In this document: piece after piece, positions 1 to 8,577 of the stretch
How the letters are laid out: each line of letters begins with the position of its first letter
Numbering within the stretch: the stretch's first letter is position 1
NCBI GenBank assembly: GCA_002763895.1
Contig: NSLH01000009.1
Location: forward strand, 1-64,000
Reading direction: 5' to 3'
Length of the DNA: 64,000 nt
Origin: [Chlorobium] sp. 445
GTDB lineage: Bacteria; Bacteroidota; Chlorobiia; Chlorobiales; Thermochlorobacteraceae
The notes under the pieces: generated by a model
The model's input: the letters and a program-made list of their open reading frames with translations, nothing else
What the model was told of the DNA's origin: nothing
The model's database searches: none
Made by a program: the position numbers and the translations under genes

Positions 1-1017
1 TTCTGAAATTGCCGATTTTGATTCACTCACGTTGCTCTACAAAGGCGAAGAAAAATTCCTTGCAAATGTGCGCCAGCTTACTTTTGGAGGAGAAAATGCA
101 GAAGCGTACCTATCGTTTGATGAAAAGCAACTCATCTTTCAATCACGCTCAGTCGGACAAGATTGCGACCAGATTTACATCATGAACCTCGATGGTTCAA
201 ACAAGCGCCTTGTGAGCACCGGTAAAGGGCGAACCACGTGTTCATATTTTTTGCCTGATGGAAAAACAATTCTCTATGCGTCTACTCACGCTGCCAGTCC
301 TGACTGTCCGCCACCACCAGATTTTTCAAAAGGCTATACTTGGGCGCTCTACAAAGGTTACGACATTTTTTTGCAGACACCAATGGTGCAAACTTACGCC
401 AAATTACCACTACACCCGGCTACGATGCTGAAGCCACAGTCTCACCCGTAGGCGATAAAATTGTCTTTACTTCCGTTCGTGATGGCGATCTTGAACTCTA
501 CACAATGGACATCGACGGGAGAAATCAAAAGCGACTTACCAATCATATCGGCTACGACGGTGGTGCATTTTTCTCATGGGATGGCAAGAAAATAGTCTTT
601 CGAGCCTCTGCACCTCAGGACAGTGCAGAAATGAAATCTTACTTTGAACTGCTTGAACAAGGTCTGATTCGTCCAAATAAATTAGAGATCTATGTAATTG
701 ACGCAGATGGAAAAAATCGACGTCAGGTTACAAGTAATGGCAAAGCTAATTTCGCGCCCTTCTTTCATCCAAATAATAAGCAAATTATTTTTTCATCTAA
801 CCTTGGTGATACGGTTCGAGGGCGCAATTTCGACTTATACCTTATCAATGAAGATGGCACAGGCCTTACACGCATTACGCGCTGTCCTGATTTTGATGGC
901 TTTCCAATTTTCACACGTGATGGCAAGAAAATTATTTTTGCATCTAACCGCAATGGTAAAATGCGTGGCGAGACTAACGTCTTCATCGCCGACTGGATTT
1001 ACAGAAATGCGCCTTAA
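1..1017 (+). CDS. TolB/PD40-type beta-propeller protein, 5' partial, frameshifted
   Basis: The reading frame is open from base 2, so the gene begins upstream of the window. Repeats of the form L/I-Y-x-M/I-D/N-x-D-G-x-N-x-x-R/Q-L/V-T (for example LYTMDIDGRNQKRLT, IYVIDADGKNRRQVT, LYLINEDGTGLTRIT) are the hallmark of WD40-like PD40 blades in TolB-related periplasmic propellers. The protein runs in one frame to about base 366 and continues in another. Adding one T to the T7 run at 366-372 gives YDIFFADTNGANLRQIT, a normal blade. A periplasmic or envelope location is likely for the family, but the signal peptide is outside the window. Substrate or partner is unknown. No pal or tolQR genes are visible. 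Confidence 0.8.
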
Positions 1018-1153
1018 CTCTAATATATTGCCTATTTCTGTGAAAATATGCTGTGTATTTTATTTTAATACTGCTTATACTAAAAAAGTTTTTGGAAAAG
1101 AAAAAGTTGGCGTCTTCAGTAGAAAATAATACTTTCTTAACCTGCTCTTCAAA

Positions 1154-1780
1154 ATGACACTACTTGTTCTTGCTTATTGGGCTATTGGCATTATTTGTGC
1201 CATATTTTTTCTTAGCGAGGAACTTTTTCCTCAAAAACAAACGCCGCCTGACCGTGACACCGCCACCAAACGAAACCTACTTTTTCTTGCTTCATTTATC
1301 ATTGTTCTAGCGAATATCTATGTTTATTACAACGCAACCAGCAATGGCAATCGCCCCTTTGATCCTGTTACATTTGTCATTTTTGCAATCTTAAATGGCT
1401 CTTGTGAAACTTTTGTCTTTCTTGCAGTCTTTAAGCTTGGTGAAAACATGATGCGTAACTTCACAGATAAATCGCCTTATCTTTTTCTTGGCGGCATCTT
1501 ATTGTTTATGGTTTTTAGCGGATTTATTCATGGCGTCCTTTGGATTAATACTTTGCCGCCACATGTGATACCCATCTCAGAGCTCCCGCCTGATAAAGTT
1601 ATTTTCAAGCAGCTTTTTTTCCCATTCCAAGTTGCGTTAGTCCTGTGCTGGTCAGCGCTATATTTTTTCTTCAAGGATGTTTGGGGAATTGTTGTCCTAC
1701 ACATGATTGTTGATGCAGGCGTCGTGTATTCCATACACTATTCACTCTGGCAAAATACAACGTTTGCATTTTTGAAATAA
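1154..1780 (+). CDS. Integral membrane protein, possibly CPBP/Abi-like
   Basis: About 208 residues with five or six hydrophobic segments (near residues 3-20, 45-60, 74-92, 110-130, 155-173, 178-195). The positions C-E near residue 87, F-S-G-F-I-H near 123 and H-M-I-V-D near 186 resemble the spaced Glu/His/His motifs of CPBP intramembrane proteases. The canonical EExxxR and HxxxN are not exact, so protease activity is not established. It follows the propeller gene by 137 bp and precedes the SDR gene by 12 bp, so it probably shares a transcript with the latter. Function is otherwise unknown. Confidence 0.6.
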   Translation: MTLLVLAYWAIGIICAIFFLSEELFPQKQTPPDRDTATKRNLLFLASFIIVLANIYVYYNATSNGNRPFDPVTFVIFAILNGSCETFVFLAVFKLGENMMRNFTDKSPYLFLGGILLFMVFSGFIHGVLWINTLPPHVIPISELPPDKVIFKQLFFPFQVALVLCWSALYFFFKDVWGIVVLHMIVDAGVVYSIHYSLWQNTTFAFLK

Positions 1781-1792
1781 CTTCTCTACAAA

Positions 1793-2512
1793 ATGAGTAC
1801 TCCAAAATTTCAAGGTAAAGTCTTAGTCGCCGGCGCCACTGGTCGTACTGGTTTGTGGGTTGTCCGCCGACTCTTGCACTACGAGATTTCGACCCGTGCC
1901 TTTGCACGAAAAGCTGATAAACTTGCCGAGTTTAATAACATTGAAGTCGAACTTGGTCACATCCAAAATGAAACAGCGGTGCAGCGATGCGTCAAGGCAT
2001 GTGATGCCGTTATTTGCGCTCTTGGAGCAACCGCTATGCTCGGCGAAAGCTCTCCCGTCCAGGTCGATGGTGACGGCACTATCCGCCTCATTGATGCTGC
2101 GGCTGACGCTGGCGTTAAGCACTTTATTCTCATCAGCTCGATTGCCGTAACAAAACCCTTTCACCCGCTCAATCTTTTCGGTGGTATCCTGTCCCAAAAA
2201 CGCCGCGCAGAACTGCATCTTGAAAAAGTTTTCTCTACAGCAGGACGCACTTTCACGATTATCCGACCAGGCGGCTTGAAAGATGGCGAACCACTTAAGC
2301 ATAAGCTGCAGCTGGATGTGGGTGATAGAATCTCTGGTCTGATTGATCGCAGCGACGTGGCTGAACTAGCTGTGCTCTCGCTCTGGCATCCCAAGACAAA
2401 AAACAATACTTTTGAAGCCATTCGTCTCAACGAAGAATCACAATCCTCGTTACTGCCATACCTCGATGCGTTGCCTACACCAAGTGCTGTACCACAAGCA
2501 AGCCCAGCCTAA
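1793..2512 (+). CDS. Atypical SDR-family NAD(P)-binding protein
   Basis: A 239-residue Rossmann protein. The N-terminal GATGRTG (residues 14-20) is the GxxGxxG dinucleotide-binding loop of atypical SDRs (SDR_a5, NmrA/Tic62-like). ISSIAV (about residue 110) and IIRPGGLKDG (about 160) are further family motifs. There is no YxxxK catalytic pair in the classical place, as usual in this group. Such proteins act as NAD(P)H-dependent reductases, epimerases or redox sensors, and the substrate cannot be told from sequence. The end is a Pro/Ala-rich tail. It lies between a membrane protein (12 bp upstream) and a HAD hydrolase (17 bp downstream), all on the same strand. Confidence 0.75.
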   Translation: MSTPKFQGKVLVAGATGRTGLWVVRRLLHYEISTRAFARKADKLAEFNNIEVELGHIQNETAVQRCVKACDAVICALGATAMLGESSPVQVDGDGTIRLIDAAADAGVKHFILISSIAVTKPFHPLNLFGGILSQKRRAELHLEKVFSTAGRTFTIIRPGGLKDGEPLKHKLQLDVGDRISGLIDRSDVAELAVLSLWHPKTKNNTFEAIRLNEESQSSLLPYLDALPTPSAVPQASPA

Positions 2513-2529
2513 ACCTTAATCTCTCAGCT

Positions 2530-3243
2530 ATGCGCTTCAGTCCCAACGACATCAAAGCTATCATTTTTGACTTGGGGGGCACTCTGCTCCACCTGAGTTA
2601 TCCTTTCTTTCACGATGCCTTTCAGCAGCAGTTCAAAGTTGCGCTCAGCGAAGATGATTTTTTCAAAGCTGTATCGATTGCTACTGACACGCTTAGCCGC
2701 ATCGTCGCTGAAAATAAAGCAACTACTGATGCTTCACGTTTGCCTCTCTTTTTTGAACATCTGCTCGCTGCACTCCCGCTTCCAGAAGAAGCACTCCCTG
2801 ACCGTGCAACATACATTCATGACTTCATCCTACGCGAGCACGCTCGTGATAACCTCTGGCGATACCTTCTGCCAAATACCATCGAGACCCTGCAAACCTT
2901 GCAATCGTCTTACAGACTCGCCATGATTTCTAACTCTGATGGGCGCGCTGAAGCCCTCACCATTCAGCATGGTTTGCGCAATTATCTGGAATTTGTGATT
3001 GATTCACACCACGTTGGTGTGGAAAAACCTGACCCTCGAATTTTTACACTCGCCCTCGAGCGCCTCGAGCTCTCACCACAAGAATGTGTCTATGTCGGTG
3101 ATGTGTATTCGATTGATGTCATTGGTGCAACTTCAGCAGGTCTGCACGCTGTTTTGCTGGATAGAACTCTGACTCCACGCGAAAATTGCCACGTGGTCGC
3201 TTCACTTACGCATTTATCTCAGATATTTTTATTGACCGACTAA
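2530..3243 (+). CDS. HAD-superfamily hydrolase
   Basis: A 237-residue HAD protein with motif I FDLGGTL (residues 14-20), motif II I-S-N-S-D (about 136), the motif III lysine in VEKPDPRIF (about 160) and motif IV YVGDVYSIDVIGA (about 190). The alpha-helical cap lies between motifs I and II, as in subfamily I enzymes. The second motif-I aspartate, used as the general acid by HAD phosphatases, is replaced by Gly (D-L-G-G-T). It may therefore not be a simple phosphatase; HAD groups such as dehalogenases also lack that Asp. Substrate unknown. Co-directional with the SDR gene upstream and mutY 21 bp downstream. Confidence 0.8.
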   Translation: MRFSPNDIKAIIFDLGGTLLHLSYPFFHDAFQQQFKVALSEDDFFKAVSIATDTLSRIVAENKATTDASRLPLFFEHLLAALPLPEEALPDRATYIHDFILREHARDNLWRYLLPNTIETLQTLQSSYRLAMISNSDGRAEALTIQHGLRNYLEFVIDSHHVGVEKPDPRIFTLALERLELSPQECVYVGDVYSIDVIGATSAGLHAVLLDRTLTPRENCHVVASLTHLSQIFLLTD

Positions 3244-3264
3244 GCTCTTTTTTTAGAGTACCTT

Positions 3265-4355
3265 ATGAGTAAAGAGTTTTCAGAAGTCTTAATAGAATGG
3301 TTTTGCAAAAATAAGCGAGATCTACCTTGGCGACACACGCGCAATCCTTACCACATCTGGGTCTCAGAAGTCATGCTGCAGCAAACACAAGTTGCTACTG
3401 TGATTCCCTACTACCGGCGCTTTCTAGAAAAATTTCCAACAATTGAATCACTAGCAAATGCAGATTCTCATGAGCTCATGAAAGCATGGGAAGGGCTTGG
3501 TTACTATGCACGGGCACGCAATTTACAGCATGCGGCAAGGACAATTATGCAAAAGTTTGATGGGATGCTACCGCGCACTCGCGAAGACTTACGCACGCTC
3601 AAAGGCTTCGGCGATTACACTTCTGCCAGCGTTGCAAGCATAGCATTTGGTGAGGATTGCGTAGCAATCGATGGAAATGTACTGCGCGTCTTTGCGCGTT
3701 ACTTTGGTATCCAGAGTGACTTGCGCGAGCACTCAACAAAAGCTCAAATTGAAGCCATAGCAATGCGTTATCTCCCCAAGGGAAATGCAGGCACATTTAA
3801 CGAAGCAGTCATGGAACTTGGAGCAACTGTTTGCCTACCTAAAAACCTGAATGCGTACGCTGCCCTCTCCAATCAGGCTGCTATGCATTCCAGCATGATG
3901 CTGTTAGCAAACTGCCGTTTAAGTCGCGCAAGTCACCTGTGCCACATCATCATATTGCAATTGGCGTTGTGCATCGTGGTAACACCGTGCTAATTGCGCT
4001 GCGTAAAGCCGAAGGACTTTTGGGCAACTTATGGGAATTTCCCGGCGGTAAATTGCGCACTGGTGAATCACTTGAAGCGTGCTGCCGACGCGAAATCGCT
4101 GAAGAAACAGGCTTGAATGTATCAGTTGGCGAAAAGTTTGCAGAGGTGAAACATGCTTACACGCACTTCAAAATTACCCTTCACGCCTTTCACTGTACAT
4201 ATCTTTCAGGTGAGGCCCAAGCAAAATCAAGTCAAGAGGTGCGTTGGGTTCCAATTGATGAGCTGCCAAACTATGCTTTTCCTAAAGCCAATAAAAGCGT
4301 CATTGAGGCTTTACGCAGCGCACCACAGCCTTCTCTCTTCAGTGCAATGCCATAA
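3265..4355 (+). CDS. mutY: A/G-specific adenine glycosylase MutY with C-terminal Nudix domain (frameshifted)
   Basis: Removes adenine mispaired with 8-oxoguanine or guanine in base-excision repair. Visible elements are the catalytic Glu in SEVMLQQTQV, the helix-hairpin-helix LKGFGDYTSA and the catalytic Asp in AIDGNVLRVFARY. The frame breaks at 3846-3847. Adding one C (aaaaacctg to aaaaaccctg) joins the two frames and restores the four [4Fe-4S] ligands with exact C-x6-C-x2-C-x5-C spacing, reading on into the downstream frame that starts HHHIAIGVV. This downstream half holds an intact Nudix box, GKLRTGE-x7-REIAEETGL, which is degenerate in enteric MutY. Full length would be about 364 residues. 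A sequencing error is the likeliest cause of the shift; otherwise this is a pseudogene lacking its cluster. Confidence 0.9.
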
Positions 4356-4372
4356 AAATTTTGTGCTGGCAG

Positions 4373-4642
4373 TTACTTGGTTGCCGCCCACTTACGAATC
4401 TCTGTGCGGAACCACTCATCGGCTTCTGGCGTAAACTTGTAGTTTTCGCGCACATACTCCATTGTTGCTTTTTCAATATCTGTATAAACATTGCCATCTT
4501 TGACTGCCGCTAAGAGCTTTTGGGCATCGCTCAGCGAAATGCGTCCGTCACCACGCCCCTTGACCGATTCCTCTGCCAATTCAATAAGTTTGCGATCATA
4601 TTGTTTGCCATTGATCTCAATGTAATAGGATGCGTCCGCCAT
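4373..4642 (-). CDS. Small conserved EF-hand-like protein of unknown function
   Basis: An 89-residue soluble, acidic-basic mixed protein. Residues 31-38 (RGDGRISL) look like half of an EF-hand or dockerin-type calcium loop, and the C-terminus is Trp-rich (EWFRTEIRKWAATK). The family appears conserved but has no assigned role that I recognise. ATG 4642 is preceded by a GGAAG ribosome-binding site. Its upstream region carries the palindrome-containing 19-mer at 4710-4728, also found before the DUF7009 gene at 11.5 kb, suggesting common control. It is convergent with mutY, with 17 bp between the stop codons. Confidence 0.7.
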   Translation of the reverse strand: MADASYYIEINGKQYDRKLIELAEESVKGRGDGRISLSDAQKLLAAVKDGNVYTDIEKATMEYVRENYKFTPEADEWFRTEIRKWAATK

Positions 4643-4709
4643 AGTGTGTCTTCCTTTCTTTGCGCTTGGTTTGTTGAAGTTCCTAGAATATAGATGTTTA
4701 CCTTTTTTT

Positions 4710-4728
4710 TTTATTGCAATAACAGAAT
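4710..4728. promoter_or_regulatory. 19-bp repeat with perfect palindrome TTATTGCAATAA, copy 1
   Basis: The sequence TTTATTGCAATAACAGAAT is identical at 11522-11540. Its core TTATTGCAATAA (4711-4722) is a perfect 12-bp palindrome, the form expected of an operator for a dimeric regulator. It lies about 70 bp before the start of the 89-residue gene. Operator function is inferred from dyad symmetry, recurrence and position. Confidence 0.45.
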
Positions 4729-4794
4729 TTTTTTTTACCAGAGACTCTTTACAAACGATTTGAAACTTTTTCAGCGCGTCGCTAACTTAAAGAA

Positions 4795-5637
4795 ATGGCT
4801 TACCTTCAAACAAAATTTGCTTTCAGTATGCGATACATCTTTTTCTTCTCGCTGATGCTTTTGGCTACTTCTGCACATGCTCAATTCGGTACTCGCCTTT
4901 CCGCAGATAAGAATGCCACGAACCCAACAGGATTTCCAACAACTACAACAGCTCCTTCTATCCTCTCTCGTGAAGATAAACCTTCACCCAGTGCCGGCTT
5001 TGAGTCCGTGAAACCTACGCCCTACCCTGGACTTGAAACGTCGCAACCAATTCCGATGGTCAATGGTACTCAGTCTCTTCGGTCAGGACAGCGTCTTGGT
5101 ATCACAATGATGACAGGTGCAGGCTATGGTTTTGGCTTAGGCTACGGAATCGGTAGCGCATCGCGCGTAGGCTACAGCTTTCCTTTCGGGCTCTACCTAG
5201 GTATGACTGGATTACTTTCCATCGGCACGGATTTTACATCCGGCACTCCGATGATAATGAGCAATGCCGCATGGCTTAACAACAACTTGCTTGGCGCAGA
5301 ACTCGGCTTTGAAATTCCTGTCAAAATCTTTGGCGGCCAGTTCTTCAGCCGTCCTTATGCTGGCGTAGGATTGCTCTGGTCTAACCTGAACTTCTTCGGT
5401 TTCCCTCAGACCGGCTTCGGCAATCCTATTTATTCACCTTCAGCAAGTATCGCACCCAATAGCATCGCACCTTTCGGTCTGAATGCTGTGTTTTACTCCG
5501 TTGGTAATGTCTTTTACTACCAAATTCCTCAATTCTTCATTTTGCGCAATTTACTTGTCGGCATTGACCTGCGCCATGCATTTGTCGCTGAACGCAATGG
5601 CTTCTTTGCTGTACCTATGATTGGTATGTACTTCTAA
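4795..5637 (+). CDS. Secreted outer-membrane-like protein, Gly-rich
   Basis: About 280 residues. Residues 12-30 (M-R-Y-I-F-F-F...SAHAQ) form a signal peptide with an A-x-A-Q cleavage site; the second ATG at 4828 is an equally good start. A Pro/Thr-rich linker (residues 35-80) precedes a C-terminal region rich in Gly and alternating aromatic residues (GAGYGFGLGYGIG) that ends in Phe (GMYF). This pattern suggests an outer-membrane beta-barrel. No specific family was recognised. It is followed 17 bp later by a strong terminator, and has its own AT-rich upstream region shared with the divergent 89-residue gene. Confidence 0.65.
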   Translation: MAYLQTKFAFSMRYIFFFSLMLLATSAHAQFGTRLSADKNATNPTGFPTTTTAPSILSREDKPSPSAGFESVKPTPYPGLETSQPIPMVNGTQSLRSGQRLGITMMTGAGYGFGLGYGIGSASRVGYSFPFGLYLGMTGLLSIGTDFTSGTPMIMSNAAWLNNNLLGAELGFEIPVKIFGGQFFSRPYAGVGLLWSNLNFFGFPQTGFGNPIYSPSASIAPNSIAPFGLNAVFYSVGNVFYYQIPQFFILRNLLVGIDLRHAFVAERNGFFAVPMIGMYF

Positions 5638-5653
5638 GTTTCTTTTAGAATGC

Positions 5654-5682
5654 AAAAGGCGGACTTCAAATCCGCCTTTTTT
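5654..5682. terminator. Bidirectional rho-independent terminator
   Basis: A 10-bp stem, AAAAGGCGGA / TCCGCCTTTT, with a 7-nt loop (CTTCAAA) and T-tracts on both strands. It sits between the convergent genes ending at 5637 (+) and 5728 (-). Confidence 0.85.
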
Positions 5683-5727
5683 GGTCTACCCTCTTTTGTC
5701 TCTTTTGTACCTTTTGCAGGTTCTGAA

Positions 5728-7454
5728 TCATTTTTCAGCGACATTTGAGCCTTCCATTTCCCATTCCCAGATCTGGTCGAAAGTTGCTACAGGCGTAATG
5801 ATGGCTTTCTTGATACGCTTGCTGACGCCGATTAGCGGCGACGACCACGTTACAATCGTCTCAGGCTGCTCCTCGTAAATAATTCTTTGGTATTCTTTCC
5901 AATACTTTGCAGTATTGAGTATCTCAAGCTCATCTTTAGCCAGATTAATCAACTCATCGACGCGCTTGTTCTGAAAGCAAGTGAAATTGTAAGGTGTTTT
6001 TTCAAGGTCGGAAAAGCGAATTTCGGATGGATCTACATCGGGCGGCGCTACCACAAACCCGCCAATAAAGGCATCAAGCTCACGGGTTCGCATCTTTTCG
6101 CTCATCACATTCGATTCAATCGTCTCGATTTGGCAATCAATGCCTACTTCTTTGATGTTCTTTTGAACTAAGACCGCAAGAAATTCCCGACCTTTATTGC
6201 CCTTGTTAATTGCCAGCTTGAAACTGAACTTTCGCCCATTTTTCTCCAAAATTCCATCACTGCCCTTCTTCCAACCTTCTTCTGCAAGCAAGGCTTTGGC
6301 TTTTTCAACGTCGTATGGATATGGTTTGAGTTCAACATCGATTGCCCAGCGGCAGATTGGCACCACATCTGTAACCGCTAACTCACCATATCCTCTTAAA
6401 AAACCATCAAGATACTCCTGCCGATTAATTGCGTACGTCAGAGCTTGACGCACTTTCTTTGAGCCAAAGAGCGGATGCGGCTGAATTTTCTTGGATTGAT
6501 TGTAAAGGTTTTGGTCGATATTCATCCAGCCAATGTAAAGAAACACCACTTGACCGCGTGGCAAAATTTGCACGTTCGGGTTTTCTTTTTTCATCTTTTC
6601 AGCTTCTTCAGGCGGCACCGCTTGCAGCACATCCGATTCGCCCGTGCGCAGCATTGTCAGGCGCGTCGTGTTTTCTTGAACGACTCGATTCACAATGCGC
6701 TCAATCTTCGGTGGCGCTGGCAAATTGCACGACCTGTTTGCTACAAGCACACACTCCGAGTTCGGTGTCCACTTCTCAACTTTGTAAGGACCGCAGCCAA
6801 TGAGCTTCTCAGGATTGCGGTTAAAATCACTCTTACGGAAGTCTTCACGCTTGACCTCTTTCCAAATGTGCGCCGCAATGAATGGCAAATTTGTGTACTT
6901 GCACATCAAATCAATAGGCATCGGCTTTCGAAAGCGCACAATGAGTGTTGAGTCATTTGGAATCTCAACGGCTTTTTTGAGATCCACTTCACCATTTTTT
7001 TGAGCCAAAAAGTTTTCACTAATAAAATTCTGCCGAATAGATGCGATAACCGTATCTGCATAGAGTTCGTAACTAAATAGCCAGTCACGCGCGGTAACAG
7101 GCTGCCCATCTGTCCATTTGACATCGCGCCGCAGTGTAAAGACAATCTCGCGATTGCCATTGCGTGCTTCCCAGCGTGTGGCAAAAAGTGGCTTATAGGT
7201 GATAAGACCAACGGCTGTATCAAATTCTTCTCGCATCAATTTTGGATAAATCATCTCGCAAAACTCACGCGAATTACTTTCATTTTGAATGATTGGATTG
7301 AGCGTCAAGTCAGCAAGGTAGGTATGCACCAGCGTATTGGGCGGCGCTGCAAACTTTGTTGCCTCTGCAGTCTTGGCGCCAGCACTTTGATTTTCTTTTT
7401 TGCTGCACGCCATTACGCTGAACACCACAAAAAAAGTAAGATAGCGCTTCTCAT
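5728..7454 (-). CDS. Peptide/oligosaccharide-binding lipoprotein of ABC transporter (SBP_bac_5), start frameshifted
   Basis: About 575 residues of the DppA/OppA solute-binding family: WTDGQPVTARDWLFSYE, IGCGPYKVEKW and KKVRQALTYAINRQEYLDG are family-typical. The open frame begins at GTG 7428 with a short piece ending VFSVMAC. Adding one T to the homopolymer at 7429-7435 (minus strand) extends it to ATG 7454 and gives MRSAILLFFVVFSVMACSKK, a complete lipoprotein signal with its lipobox Cys. The protein should be anchored in the periplasm and capture peptides or similar ligands. No permease or ATPase genes adjoin it, so its transporter partners must lie elsewhere. A second, divergent paralogue lies at 61.7 kb. 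Confidence 0.88.
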
Positions 7455-7595
7455 GTTACTGATGTTTGAGCTTGTTTGAGTGACTCTGGTTTTTCACCAG
7501 ATTTTTCTGGTTACTGCAATTCTCTTTTTTGCAACTATTGTAATTTATGCCTTTTTAAACAAGTTTTTGAGCCTAAGTTTTCAACATGGCTTTGA

Positions 7596-7626
7596 CTACG
7601 GTAACATCGTTGGTCTTTCACCGTAG
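7596..7626. repeat. Hairpin in leader of the elaA-like gene
   Basis: A 7-bp inverted repeat, CTACGGT / ACCGTAG, with a 17-nt loop. It ends 23 bp before the start at 7650 and is followed by a T7 run. It might be an attenuator, but could be chance. Confidence 0.25.
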
Positions 7627-7649
7627 CTGCACTTTTTTTCTGAGCCTGT

Positions 7650-8108
7650 ATGCTGCACTGGTCCTTCAAGGCGTTTAGCGACCTGACACCGTTTGAACTC
7701 TACGAGATTCTCAAAGCGCGGCAAGCAGTGTTTATCGTAGAGCAGCATTGCACATACCTTGATGCAGATGATTACGACCAGATATCGTACCATTTGGTTG
7801 GACGCAGTGATGCGGGGGAGTTTTTAGCGTATTGCCGCATTGTACCGCCGCACACGAAATACAACGAACCTTCCATTGGCAGAGTCATGACAACGGCAAA
7901 AGGTCGTGGCAGAGGGTATGGTAAACTGCTTATGGCAGAAGCCCTTTCACGCTTGCACTTACTTTATCCGAACTCACCTATCCGCATCGGGGCTCAACTT
8001 TACTTGGAGCGATTCTACAACGATTTCGGTTTCATACGCTGCTCTGCGCCCTACGATGAAGATGGCATTGCACACATTGAGATGCTTCTTTGCGCAAAAG
8101 ACACTTAG
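7650..8108 (+). CDS. elaA: ElaA-like GNAT N-acetyltransferase
   Basis: A 152-residue protein. LTPFELYEILKARQAVFIVEQ at the N-terminus and GRGRGYGKLLMAEAL (acetyl-CoA pyrophosphate loop, about residue 90) are typical of ElaA, a single-domain GNAT protein. LYLERFYNDFGFI near the C-terminus is the usual GNAT strand-helix end. It is probably a cytosolic acyltransferase; the physiological substrate of ElaA is not established. It is a stand-alone gene between the divergent peptide-binding lipoprotein and the coiled-coil gene. Confidence 0.85.
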   Translation: MLHWSFKAFSDLTPFELYEILKARQAVFIVEQHCTYLDADDYDQISYHLVGRSDAGEFLAYCRIVPPHTKYNEPSIGRVMTTAKGRGRGYGKLLMAEALSRLHLLYPNSPIRIGAQLYLERFYNDFGFIRCSAPYDEDGIAHIEMLLCAKDT

Positions 8109-8161
8109 AAAACAGAGTAACTTTTCACCGTGTATACTTCACTGAAAAAAATTTGGAAACG

Positions 8162-8458
8162 ATGAGCAGCGAGAATGGACAAGACAAGACGAATCGCCTC
8201 CTCGAAGCTATCTTGCTTGCGCTGCAAGACCACGGCACTGCGATTCGCGAGATGCGCACTGATATACGAGTCATCAAGGAAGATATCAGGGCGCTCACGC
8301 GTCGAGTGGAAAATCTTGAAATCGTTGTCGTGGATATGAACTGTCAGCTTGAGAGTGTGGAGCGTCGGCTTGAAAATGTTGATCGACGTCTTGAAAACGT
8401 AGAGCGCGCTCTGCTTGCTTTCACGGCTCTCTTCAAAGATGTACAAGAGCTACGCTAG
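8162..8458 (+). CDS. Short coiled-coil protein
   Basis: A 98-residue, almost entirely helical protein with heptad spacing, including two near-identical heptads (RRLENVD, RRLENVE) near residues 70-84. ATG 8162 was chosen over the longer open frame because upstream residues are not helical. There is no signal or membrane segment. It resembles small helical proteins often found near nucleases or restriction genes, but nothing links it to a system here. After the TAG stop the frame would continue with RIMRLESKVR and then TAA, also coiled-coil-like, so the gene may have lost its last codons to a nonsense change. Confidence 0.55.
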   Translation: MSSENGQDKTNRLLEAILLALQDHGTAIREMRTDIRVIKEDIRALTRRVENLEIVVVDMNCQLESVERRLENVDRRLENVERALLAFTALFKDVQELR

Positions 8459-8577
8459 CGCATCATGCGGTTGGAATCAAAGGTTAGGTAATTCTACTGG
8501 ATAATTCCGACTCAGCATTTTGCTCGCCGCCAGCCCTTCTGCTCAAGCCATACCGCTCGATTTTGGTGCTAAACGCC

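Noticed and set aside
366-372. Programmed ribosomal frameshifting as the cause of the broken genes
   Set aside because: The breaks are in thirteen unrelated genes, in both directions, with no common slippery heptamer plus structure. Homopolymer error explains them better.
7485-7506. Plus-strand hairpin TCTGGT/ACCAGA followed by T5
   Set aside because: Looks like a terminator, but no plus-strand gene ends before it and the stem is short.
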